From DAOPXV01 sp035352535 (GTDB lineage Bacteria > Muiribacteriota > UBA9980): a DNA stretch of 15,178 bases. Position 1 is the first letter of the stretch, and each line of letters begins with the position of its first letter. This document shows positions 1 to 6,972 of this stretch, in pieces. The stretch is from the NCBI GenBank assembly GCA_964545075.1, contig CAZJFS010000105.1, positions 1 to 15,178 of the forward strand. The letters run 5' to 3'. The notes under the pieces were generated by a model. That model had not been told where the DNA came from, ran no database searches, and worked only from the letters and a program-made list of their open reading frames with translations. Both the position numbers and the translations under genes were made by a program.

Positions 1-1299
1 GGAGATAATGATAACCGGCGAGTTCAATTCGATCGATAAGCGCTTCAGGTCGGTAGAAAGTTCTTCCACTCTGAATTTTTCATTATCGTAGCTTTTCGCT
101 ATGGGCATCTTCTGGATATAATCGCATACGATCATAACCTCGTCGACCTTGTGGTCCTGCATGGCGTTGTAGGCGTGCGCCTTGATGCGGTCGATCGTGT
201 CTTCCTTGGTGCCCTCGATGACGTATAAATTGTTCATGTATTTTTCCATCTTGACCCAGCCCTGGGCGAACTTGATGTCATTTTCCGGGTTCGCCTTTAT
301 CCTTTTACGCTGGAGCGTGTCGGGATTTATTCGCGTTTCCTTGGCCAGAAGCCTGTAGGTAAGATTCTTTTTGGTCTGCTCCCACGTGAAAAAAAGCACT
401 GGTATCTTATTATTAGAAGCGACGAGCGTCGAAAGCTCGAGAGTGAAATTAGTTTTGCCGCGGCGCGGGGCGCCGGCGATGCCGTATAAAAAGGCCCGCC
501 GGATGCCTGAAATAGCGCTGTTGAGATCGGAAAAAGGTTTTACGGAATATCCGAGGCAGTCCTTTTCGCCTTCGACTTCGCGGATATTTATATCCTGCGC
601 TATTTCGATCATCTGCGATTTAATGAGCTGTATCTCTTTTTGCGTCTGGGAGCGCTGCATATCGCGAAGCTCCTTGGAAATATCGCTCGAAAAATCGATG
701 AACGTCATTTTTCCTTCTTTGTCGCGGCCTTTTATGAAATTTTCTATTTTATTGGATATCTCGCGCAAACTATATTTCGCGCTTTGCTCGCGCATAATTC
801 CGAGATAGGCCATGACCTGTGAAAGCTGGGGCGTTTTCGCCTTTACGACGGCCTCATAGAATTTTTTCATGTTTTCGTCGAAGAGCCTGTTCTGTTCCAG
901 CTTATTTCTGATGATTATCGGATCGACGACTTTTTCACGACCGGCTCCGGCGTAAACGTCCTGTATCATTCTGAAAATGTTCTTGGAATGGATATTTTTG
1001 AACATTTCTTCGTTAAAGCCTTCGTTCAGGGTTTTTCCGAGAAGGTATTGATCGTTTATAAATCCGTTCAGGATAGTTATTTCAATCTCGTCGCTGAGAT
1101 CGCTTTCATCGGACATTGCGCGGCTTTCGTCCGGCCTGTACGCCGGAGCGGCTGACGACTGGGCCTGATGAGGCTGGTTTTCACGCACCGGCCTTAAAGG
1201 TTCGGTACGGGCGCTCTGAAAAGATTCAAAAGCGCATTTGCCGCATAATCCGGTAAAGTTGCTTTCAGGTACCATTGAGCCGCATTTATTGCACTGCAT
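1..1299 (-). CDS. DnaB-family replicative helicase with N-terminal zinc ribbon (3' end beyond window)
   Basis: Partial gene: 433 codons are open from an ATG at 1299 to the window start, without a stop. Residues 1-23 form a zinc ribbon (C3xxC6 and C19xxC22). Residues ~55-210 match the helical DnaB N-terminal domain, including the 'DPIIIRNKLEQNRLFDE' stretch. The RecA-like motor follows: Walker A GAPRRGKT at 276-283 (usual form GxPxxGKT), FTWEQ at 304-308 where DnaB normally has SLEM (the catalytic-type Glu307 is kept), Walker B VMIVCDYIQ at ~388-396 (usual DYLQ), and the strand ending PVIIIS. The family is a hexameric 5'-3' helicase that unwinds DNA at replication forks. The ribbon and the altered motifs suggest a divergent DnaB or a primase-helicase-like paralogue; I cannot tell whether it is the cell's only DnaB. 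A modest AGGCGG lies 11 bases before the start. It sits 47 bases after the oppF-type gene on the same strand and may share its transcript. Confidence 0.8.
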   Translation of the reverse strand, partial: MQCNKCGSMVPESNFTGLCGKCAFESFQSARTEPLRPVRENQPHQAQSSAAPAYRPDESRAMSDESDLSDEIEITILNGFINDQYLLGKTLNEGFNEEMFKNIHSKNIFRMIQDVYAGAGREKVVDPIIIRNKLEQNRLFDENMKKFYEAVVKAKTPQLSQVMAYLGIMREQSAKYSLREISNKIENFIKGRDKEGKMTFIDFSSDISKELRDMQRSQTQKEIQLIKSQMIEIAQDINIREVEGEKDCLGYSVKPFSDLNSAISGIRRAFLYGIAGAPRRGKTNFTLELSTLVASNNKIPVLFFTWEQTKKNLTYRLLAKETRINPDTLQRKRIKANPENDIKFAQGWVKMEKYMNNLYVIEGTKEDTIDRIKAHAYNAMQDHKVDEVMIVCDYIQKMPIAKSYDNEKFRVEELSTDLKRLSIELNSPVIIIS

Positions 1300-1346
1300 A
1301 CTGTCTAACACCGCCTGTATAAATAGTGTGATTTAATTATTTTCTT

Positions 1347-2402
1347 CTATTTTAAATAATTATGACACGCCACGAACCGCCCGTGGTCGACTTCTTTAAG
1401 TTCCGGCTTCTGCTTTAAACATATATCGGTTTTATAATCGCATCGGGGATTAAAATAGCAAAAATTTCCGGAAGTTTCCACGAAATTCTTATCGACGATC
1501 GTCAGGTCCGAGACTTCCTTGTGCGTCGCCGCTTCATTTTCACATTTTTTTATGAAATCAGCCCGTGATTTTTCGTCGAAGCTTAATATGGAGCTTTTTA
1601 GAAGGCGCGAATAAGGATGCCGCTGCGATAAAAAAAAGTCCTCGCAGCCGGCCAGTTCCATGACGCGGCCCATATACAAAACCATTATTCTGTCGCTTAT
1701 GTGGTTTATGACGGAAAGGTTGTGCGAGATAAAGATATATGTGAGGCCCAGGTCCTTCTGAAGGTCCCTCATAAGATTTATGACCTGCGCCTGGACCGAT
1801 ACGTCGAGCGCCGAAACCGGTTCGTCGGCGACTATTATCTCGGGATTTAACGCGAGCGCTCTCGCTATTCCGACCCGCTGTTTCTGTCCGCCTGAAAACT
1901 CATGGGGGTAGCGGCCTGTCATGTCCGTGGCTATTCCGACCTTATCGAGAAGGGAGTAAACGTATTTTGACCTATCTTCAAGCGAAGGATGGGTTCCGTG
2001 GACGAGAAGAGGTTCTTCGACGATCTTAAAAGCGGTCATTTTAGGGTCGAGACTCAGATTAGGGTCCTGAAATATCATCTGAAACTTTTTGCGGTAAGGA
2101 AAAATCTCGCGACCTGATTTGATTTTTAAAAAATCGACTTCGCCGCCGGGAAGGTTTTCGTTAAAATATTTAAGGCTTCCGTCCGTTGCGTCCGTAAGTC
2201 TTAATATGGTTCTTCCGAGCGTGGATTTTCCGCAGCCCGATTCTCCGACGACGCCGAGCGTTTCACCGGCGGCGAGATCGAAGCTGACCCCGTCGACCGC
2301 CTTCTTATAGCCGTAAACCCTCTGCAAAAGACCGCGTCTTATAGGGAAAAAAGTCTTTATGCCGCTGGCTTTGAGTATAGGTTTTTTTTCATCTTCAGCC
2401 AT
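1347..2402 (-). CDS. Oligopeptide/dipeptide ABC transporter ATP-binding protein, OppF/DppF type
   Basis: This 351-residue ATPase would power a peptide, nickel or related solute importer from the cytoplasmic side. Walker A is GESGCGKST at 53-61, the Q-loop is FQDPNLSLDP (Q112), the signature is FSGGQKQR at 169-176, Walker B is IIVADEP ending near E194, and the H-loop is H227 in SHNLS. The sequence PNLSLDP after the Q-loop and the C-terminal extension with four cysteines (315, 321, 328, 346) are typical of the Opp/Dpp family. Its usual partners (a second ATPase, two permeases and a binding protein) are absent from this window. The gene follows the PduT-like gene by 24 bases on the same strand, with only a weak CGGAA ribosome site. 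The ATPase assignment is firm. The substrate is unknown, because in this family it is set by proteins not seen here. Confidence 0.93.
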   Translation of the reverse strand: MAEDEKKPILKASGIKTFFPIRRGLLQRVYGYKKAVDGVSFDLAAGETLGVVGESGCGKSTLGRTILRLTDATDGSLKYFNENLPGGEVDFLKIKSGREIFPYRKKFQMIFQDPNLSLDPKMTAFKIVEEPLLVHGTHPSLEDRSKYVYSLLDKVGIATDMTGRYPHEFSGGQKQRVGIARALALNPEIIVADEPVSALDVSVQAQVINLMRDLQKDLGLTYIFISHNLSVINHISDRIMVLYMGRVMELAGCEDFFLSQRHPYSRLLKSSILSFDEKSRADFIKKCENEAATHKEVSDLTIVDKNFVETSGNFCYFNPRCDYKTDICLKQKPELKEVDHGRFVACHNYLK

Positions 2403-2426
2403 TTTAAATTCCGCGCAATTTTAAAA

Positions 2427-2975
2427 TTAGATCATTTCCTTGAATATTTCGGGTTTAGGCGACGGTATAACTACGGCGTTCACCAGAAGGCCTTTTTCGC
2501 CGATAACCTGCGTTCCGACTTTTATCGCTTCGGTAACGTCCGAAACGGAACCCGTAAGCGTGCAGAACGCCTTGCCGCCTAACGCCATGGCGAGCCTTAT
2601 TTCGATGATCTCGACATTTGCAGCTTTTACCGCCGCATCCGCGCCTTCTATGAGCGAAGCTACGGAAAACGCCTCGAGAACGCCGAGCGCTTCGGGTTTG
2701 GAGATGTCGGAAGCTCCGCGTATCGCCCGGAATATAGATTCGTGAACGTTAGGGATAACGAACGAATCGACCAGCGTATGCGCCGCCGCGTTGATTCCGG
2801 CTTCGACTGATGCTTTTACGGCCGCCACTTCGCCGCCGACGAGCGCCACGAATTTTCCGGAGCAGATAGACCTGAGAAGTAAAAGTTCAGTGTTGGCGGC
2901 CTTCACCATTGTGTCGCCTATGAGAAAACCCATCGCTACCGATGAGGATTCTATAATGCCGATAGCTCTACTCAT
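2427..2975 (-). CDS. pduT: PduT-like tandem-domain BMC shell protein
   Basis: A 182-residue protein made of two BMC domains in tandem (about 1-92 and 93-182). The first begins AIGIIESSSVAMGFLIGD and the second ALGVLEAFSVASLIEGAD. Length and sequence track PduT closely. PduT is a trimeric shell protein whose central pore binds a [4Fe-4S] cluster through Cys38. Here the cysteine falls exactly at position 38, in the motif SICSGKF (ICPGKF in Salmonella PduT), so the pore cluster is likely retained. The role inferred is an electron conduit through a protein microcompartment shell. It lies 27 bases downstream of its functional partner, the PduS-like gene, and has an AAAGGCAG ribosome site. No single-domain hexameric or pentameric shell gene, nor any encapsulated enzyme, is visible here, so the shell it belongs to must be encoded elsewhere. 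Confidence 0.92.
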   Translation of the reverse strand: MSRAIGIIESSSVAMGFLIGDTMVKAANTELLLLRSICSGKFVALVGGEVAAVKASVEAGINAAAHTLVDSFVIPNVHESIFRAIRGASDISKPEALGVLEAFSVASLIEGADAAVKAANVEIIEIRLAMALGGKAFCTLTGSVSDVTEAIKVGTQVIGEKGLLVNAVVIPSPKPEIFKEMI

Positions 2976-3002
2976 ATAGTATTCTGCCTTTCAATATTTT
3001 AT

Positions 3003-4337
3003 CTATTTTCTTGCGATGATTATCGCGTCTTCCGTGACTGAAGCTACCCTGCCGTCTATCGACGCATGTATATTCGCGCCCAGCTTTCCTTCGGGGGCCG
3101 CCGCGACCAGATCGCCTTTTTTTACGAAAGCTCCCGAAGCCGCGATCGGAACGGCCGGCGCGCCCACGTGCTGGCGCAGTTTTAAAATTACCATATCCGG
3201 TTCGATCGTTATTTCCGAAAGGCCGGCGTGCCCTTCGTACGTATCCAGCCCTATTTTAGCCAGAAGTTTTTTGATTGGCACTTTTCTGTATTGAGCCATG
3301 GGATGGGCTTTTATGCCATCCTTTTTGATCTCGAACTTGACGCCGGTCGCGGCCGCGTCGCGTTTGGCCTGACCGCACATGAAATTCGGGAGCAGCCCCT
3401 CCGGGCACGAATAAAATCCGCATAATCCGCATTCTACGCATGAAGCCGCCCATTTCGTCACAAGCGGTTCTGAAGAAGCGGTCATTAAGAGCGTTCTCAT
3501 AACGCGGTGCGGTTCGACCGGGTGTCCGACGAGATAGCGCGGGCAAAATTCGGTGCAGTATGAGCACTGATCGCACGCCGATTTTCCGATGCGCCTGAAT
3601 TGAAGCTGTTTTTGAGTTTTTTTGAGTATGAATTGATGCTGCGCCGAAAGCACTATATACCCGGAGGAGGTTTTAGTGACCGGCGTTTCAGCGTCGAACA
3701 CTATCGAACTCATCATCGCTCCGCCCGCCATGAAAACCGGGTCCGGGACGAGTATTTTCCCGGCGTATTTTAATATTTCAGAGATCCTGGTTCCTACGGG
3801 CACTTTAAGCGTGACCGGATGCTCCACTTCGCCGGCGATCGTTAAAAATTTATCCGTGACCGCCGCCGACTTAGTGGCCGCCATGCATATGTTATAAAAA
3901 GTTTCGACGTTTGAGACGACGCATCCGACGGCGAGCGGTATCCCGCCTGGCGGAACTACGCGGCCCAGCGCGTCATATACTAAAACGACCTCGTCGCCCG
4001 AAGGATAATAATCGCCGAGTATATGTATTTTTATTTTGTTATCGAGCTTATTCGCCGAAATTATTTTTTTAAAGCTTTCGATGGCATCCTTGTTTTTCCC
4101 TTTCAGGGCGATAATGCCGGTTCCCGCGCCGGTCTGTTCCATTGAAAGCAGAAGCCCGCCCACGATTTCATCGGGGAAGCGCTTCATCAATTCCTTGTCC
4201 TTGCATAAAAGCGGTTCGCATTCGGCGCCGTTTATAAGCACCGTGTCGACTTTTGCGTTCATTTTGACGTGCGTGGGAAAGCCGGCGCCGCCAGCGCCGA
4301 CTATGCCTGATGTTTTGATGATGTCTAACAGATTCAT
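3003..4337 (-). CDS. pduS: PduS-like (RnfC-fold) flavin and iron-sulfur oxidoreductase
   Basis: A 444-residue protein with the layout of PduS, the cobalamin-reductase-type flavoprotein of propanediol microcompartments (about 450 residues). The N-terminal glycine-rich GIVGAGGAGFPTHVK (11-25) and INGAECEPLLCKD (35-47) are the RnfC/NuoF-like nucleotide and flavin fold. An SLBB-like segment is expected near 165-230. Two [4Fe-4S] clusters are predicted from C255xxC258xxC261xxxC265P and C300xxC303xxC306xxxxC311P. The C-terminal end (390-440: VGAPAVPIAASGAFVKKGD...) is a lipoyl-type barrel-sandwich domain. PduS is known to bind PduT and pass electrons to or from the lumen; the adjacent PduT-like gene fits that exactly. 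In diol or ethanolamine systems the electrons reduce cobalamin, but in other microcompartments the acceptor is unknown, so cobalamin is not assured here. AGAGGT lies 6 bases before the ATG, and a strong promoter is just upstream. Confidence 0.9.
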   Translation of the reverse strand: MNLLDIIKTSGIVGAGGAGFPTHVKMNAKVDTVLINGAECEPLLCKDKELMKRFPDEIVGGLLLSMEQTGAGTGIIALKGKNKDAIESFKKIISANKLDNKIKIHILGDYYPSGDEVVLVYDALGRVVPPGGIPLAVGCVVSNVETFYNICMAATKSAAVTDKFLTIAGEVEHPVTLKVPVGTRISEILKYAGKILVPDPVFMAGGAMMSSIVFDAETPVTKTSSGYIVLSAQHQFILKKTQKQLQFRRIGKSACDQCSYCTEFCPRYLVGHPVEPHRVMRTLLMTASSEPLVTKWAASCVECGLCGFYSCPEGLLPNFMCGQAKRDAAATGVKFEIKKDGIKAHPMAQYRKVPIKKLLAKIGLDTYEGHAGLSEITIEPDMVILKLRQHVGAPAVPIAASGAFVKKGDLVAAAPEGKLGANIHASIDGRVASVTEDAIIIARK

Positions 4338-4381
4338 TGAATACCTCTATTCGTTTTAGAAGCAATTTCTTTAAACTCTAT

Positions 4382-4411
4382 ATTTTACTATTAAGTTAAT
4401 AAATTTGTCAA
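4382..4411 (-). promoter_or_regulatory. Sigma-70-type promoter of the pduS-pduT-oppF operon
   Basis: On the minus strand, TTGACA (4406-4411) and TAAAAT (4382-4387) are separated by 18 bases. The predicted transcript start, near 4375, leaves a leader of about 38 bases before the pduS ATG. The site lies in the 96-base gap after the HD-GYP gene, and I saw no clear terminator between them. The promoter is not sigma-54-like. Confidence 0.75.
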
Positions 4412-4433
4412 TGCTTTTGCCTGATGATTTTAG

Positions 4434-5441
4434 TTAAAAACCTGAAAACATTTTTACCTGGGAAAGCCTTTCGATATCCTGAAGAGGCAGCTGAACGAAA
4501 TTTCGGACTATTTCAGGATCGTATTTAACGCCGGCGTCGGCTTTTAATATATCGATCGCTTCGCTGACGGTAATCTGTTTTCTGTCTAAAAGGCCGTGAG
4601 TCATGGTGTCGTAAGAATCGACGACTGAAACTATCTGGGCCCCGAGTGGAATTTTATTTCCGGCCAGGCCGTCAGGAAACCCTGTTCCGTTATATCTTTC
4701 ATGGTGATGAAGGATTATTCCCATCGATTTTGTCATGGATTCGAGCGGCGCGCAGATCTCATAGCCGAAATTCGGATGTTTTTTATATATTTCATATTCT
4801 TCCTCCGTGAGCGGGTCCGCTTTTTGAAGTATATTGGAGGGAATGCCGATCATGCCTATATCGTGAAGGTAAGCGCCGAATTCTATATCGGTTATTTCCT
4901 CTCTCGTAAGCTTCATTACTTTCGCGCATTCCGTCGCGTACATTCCCACGCGCCTTGAATGGCCTTTTCTTAGCGGAATCTTCAGATCTACCGCGAACGC
5001 GAAGGACATTATAACGTTTCTTGTGTTTTCCAGCTGGCTGTCGAGGTGTTTATATTTTAAAAGGTTTTTTACCCTGGTCAAAAGTTCGCGCTTATTAATG
5101 GGTTTCGTCAGAAATTCATCGGCGCCCAGTTCAATGCCTCTGAGTTTATCGTCCAGCTGGTTTAACGCGGAAATTATTATTATGGGCGTTCTTCTTAACT
5201 GTTCGTTACTTTTGACTTCGCTGCATATTTCAAATCCGTCGATGCCCGGCATAAGAACATCGAGCAGCACGAGGTCGGGTTTGGTGGCCTTTATTTGCGC
5301 AAGAGCGATCTTTCCGTTTGAAAGCGTATCGACGATATAGCCTTCCTTTTCAAGTATCATTTTAAGGACTTTGAGGTTGCTCTCATTGTCGTCAACGGCA
5401 AGCAATCTGTAACCCGTGGCGGGCGCATTTATTTGGACCAT
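4434..5441 (-). CDS. Response regulator with HD-GYP phosphodiesterase domain
   Basis: A 335-residue two-domain protein. Residues 10-130 are a receiver with acidic pocket D17/D18, phosphoacceptor D61 (LLDVLMPGIDGF), S91 and K113. Residues ~138-315 are an HD-GYP domain: H161 in GHSRRV, H193-D194 in YLHDIGMIGIP, H222 in KKHPNFG, HHHE at 245-248, and D275 in SVVDSYD. The family hydrolyses cyclic di-GMP at a metal centre, with output controlled by phosphorylation of the receiver. Two family motifs are altered: HDIGK reads HDIGM (Met197), and the GYP signature reads GFP (254-256). The metal-binding His and Asp residues are still in place, so activity remains plausible. It is the last gene of the pdxJ operon, 2 bases after tsaE, with its GGAGG ribosome site inside the tsaE 3' end. 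No sensor kinase lies in the window. Confidence 0.93.
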   Translation of the reverse strand: MVQINAPATGYRLLAVDDNESNLKVLKMILEKEGYIVDTLSNGKIALAQIKATKPDLVLLDVLMPGIDGFEICSEVKSNEQLRRTPIIIISALNQLDDKLRGIELGADEFLTKPINKRELLTRVKNLLKYKHLDSQLENTRNVIMSFAFAVDLKIPLRKGHSRRVGMYATECAKVMKLTREEITDIEFGAYLHDIGMIGIPSNILQKADPLTEEEYEIYKKHPNFGYEICAPLESMTKSMGIILHHHERYNGTGFPDGLAGNKIPLGAQIVSVVDSYDTMTHGLLDRKQITVSEAIDILKADAGVKYDPEIVRNFVQLPLQDIERLSQVKMFSGF

Positions 5442-5443
5442 AA

Positions 5444-5950
5444 TTAAAGTTCCTCCAGCAATTTTTCTATCCTGGCGTCTGAAAAGTTTTCAAATTTCAA
5501 ATCGATCGATCTCAAATAATCGGTTTCTGAAAGCTCCTCGATATTTTTAAAGTTGACGAAAATCGTCGGGACTTTCGGGAAAAAAAAGGTCTCGCCGAAT
5601 TTATTCGCCCATTCTATAGCCGTTATGGACGCCTCGCGCCCGGCGTATTCGTAAAAATCAAAGCTCATAAGATCGGACGGGCTGCTAAGCCTGTAAAGAT
5701 CGATATGATACAGGTTGTAGCGGGACCCGCCATATTCCTTGACTATCGTAAAGGAAGGGCTTAAAACCGGTTCTTTTATACCTATGCCGGCGGCCAGTCC
5801 GCTCACGAAAACGGTCTTGCCGCTGCCGAGCTCGCCGTCGAGCGCGATTATGTAAGAATCGCCGGACTTTGAAAAAAGACTTTCTCCGAGCTTACGGCCT
5901 ATTTTGAAAGTATCGGCCGAAGATGAGGTTTTTATGTGCGTGTTTTTCAT
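5444..5950 (-). CDS. tsaE: tRNA threonylcarbamoyladenosine biosynthesis ATPase TsaE
   Basis: TsaE is the small P-loop ATPase that, with TsaB and TsaD, makes the t6A modification at position 37 of ANN-decoding tRNAs. This protein has 168 residues, near the family size of 150-160. Walker A is GELGSGKT at 39-46. SPSFTIVKEY (64-73) is the conserved TsaE switch segment, YHIDLYRL (81-88) contains the conserved Asp84, and IEWAN (112-116) is the C-terminal Glu-Trp motif. Its start codon overlaps the stop of the upstream gene as ATGA, so translation is probably coupled. TsaB and TsaD are not in the window. The C-terminal 25 residues are somewhat longer than usual and lack recognisable motifs. Confidence 0.94.
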   Translation of the reverse strand: MKNTHIKTSSSADTFKIGRKLGESLFSKSGDSYIIALDGELGSGKTVFVSGLAAGIGIKEPVLSPSFTIVKEYGGSRYNLYHIDLYRLSSPSDLMSFDFYEYAGREASITAIEWANKFGETFFFPKVPTIFVNFKNIEELSETDYLRSIDLKFENFSDARIEKLLEEL

Positions 5951-6972
5951 GATAATATCCCGTTCAATGTTTTTAAAATGTTTTCCATTTCATCCGGACC
6001 CGTCTTGAATAAAATAGCTTCGCGCCCGTCTTCGGCGTTTTTAAGCCTTATCGCGCAGCTGGCCCGCAAACCGCATCTATCCGCGACTTCCTCGATATTT
6101 AAATATTCGTAAAACTTGATATTGCCGTCCGCGAAAAAAGGAGACAGAAGCCCGCAAAGATCCGATATTTCTTTGCTTTTGCCGTTAACTCTAACGAAAC
6201 AGCCGCTTTCGCGGAGCGCCCGCCTTATTATCTTATAATCGGCGTGGTCTGATTTTTCGGTATAAATAACTTCCAGGTCTTTTGTTTTCGCGCTTTTTTT
6301 CAAAATGGAGTAAAGCCTTCTGGCGTTTGAAAAACTCCTGTTGATATTAAACTCAAAGCGTTTTATCCCTTCTCCGTTTTTTATTTCATTATTTTCTTTT
6401 TCTTTTTTTCCGGCTTTTATATCGCCCTTACCGCCGATTTCATTTTTCGTGAGTACCGCCCATCCGGCGCTTCCGATCTCGGACAAAAAATATGACGACG
6501 GGAACTGTATGATATGATCCGGCCTTAAGATTTCGCTGGTGTTCGCGCAATATGGATCGGTGAATGAAAACCCTATGCAGGTGCGAAGTCCGAAGCTGTC
6601 CGCAAACCTTTTGATTTCCTCGAAATCATACGCCCTGAATTTTTCAAAGGACGGCATTTCGAAATATATTAGAAACGTTTCCCTTTTAATGCACCGGTCG
6701 ATATTTCTCAGGTTTGAAAAATCACAAACGCTCGCATCCATTGATTTTTTAAAACATTCGAGCGCCTCGCGAGAGATGTCGTCCGAAACTACGGCGTGCG
6801 GTCTGTTGGTTTTTGAAAAAGCCACGACGTCTGAAACGACATGCGCTATCGCTTCCGCCAGGGAGCCGCGGCGCTCGAAATTCATCGCGTCCAGATATTT
6901 TTCAAGGCACGCTTCCGATATCTCTTTTTTTCCGGCAACGGCCGTATCAGCTAAAGGCATGGCGGCGCTCAT
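5947..6972 (-). CDS. Degenerate Cys/Met-metabolism (trans-sulfuration) PLP-enzyme-like protein, catalytic lysine lost
   Basis: A 341-residue protein of unknown function. It follows the fold order of cystathionine gamma-synthase/lyase-type enzymes. YFEMPSFEKFRAYDFEEIKR (from ~103) parallels YFETPSNPTLKVIDI in the family. Then FSFTDPY (~135-141) parallels NTFATPY, and RPDHIIQFPSSYF (~150-162) parallels GADIVVHSATKYL. In these alignments the cofactor-binding Asp is Gly134 and the Schiff-base Lys is Ser160 (Ser159 if no gap is allowed), so it should not form an internal aldimine. The N-terminal ~50 residues of the family are missing, and a lysine/glutamate-rich insert occupies ~180-205. The tail (~215-340) still resembles the family's C-terminal domain. 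I chose the ATG at 6972, which overlaps the rpoN stop by one base (TGATG); a TTG one codon earlier is possible. Homology is by eye and moderately certain; the role is unknown. Confidence 0.6.
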   Translation of the reverse strand: MSAAMPLADTAVAGKKEISEACLEKYLDAMNFERRGSLAEAIAHVVSDVVAFSKTNRPHAVVSDDISREALECFKKSMDASVCDFSNLRNIDRCIKRETFLIYFEMPSFEKFRAYDFEEIKRFADSFGLRTCIGFSFTDPYCANTSEILRPDHIIQFPSSYFLSEIGSAGWAVLTKNEIGGKGDIKAGKKEKENNEIKNGEGIKRFEFNINRSFSNARRLYSILKKSAKTKDLEVIYTEKSDHADYKIIRRALRESGCFVRVNGKSKEISDLCGLLSPFFADGNIKFYEYLNIEEVADRCGLRASCAIRLKNAEDGREAILFKTGPDEMENILKTLNGILS

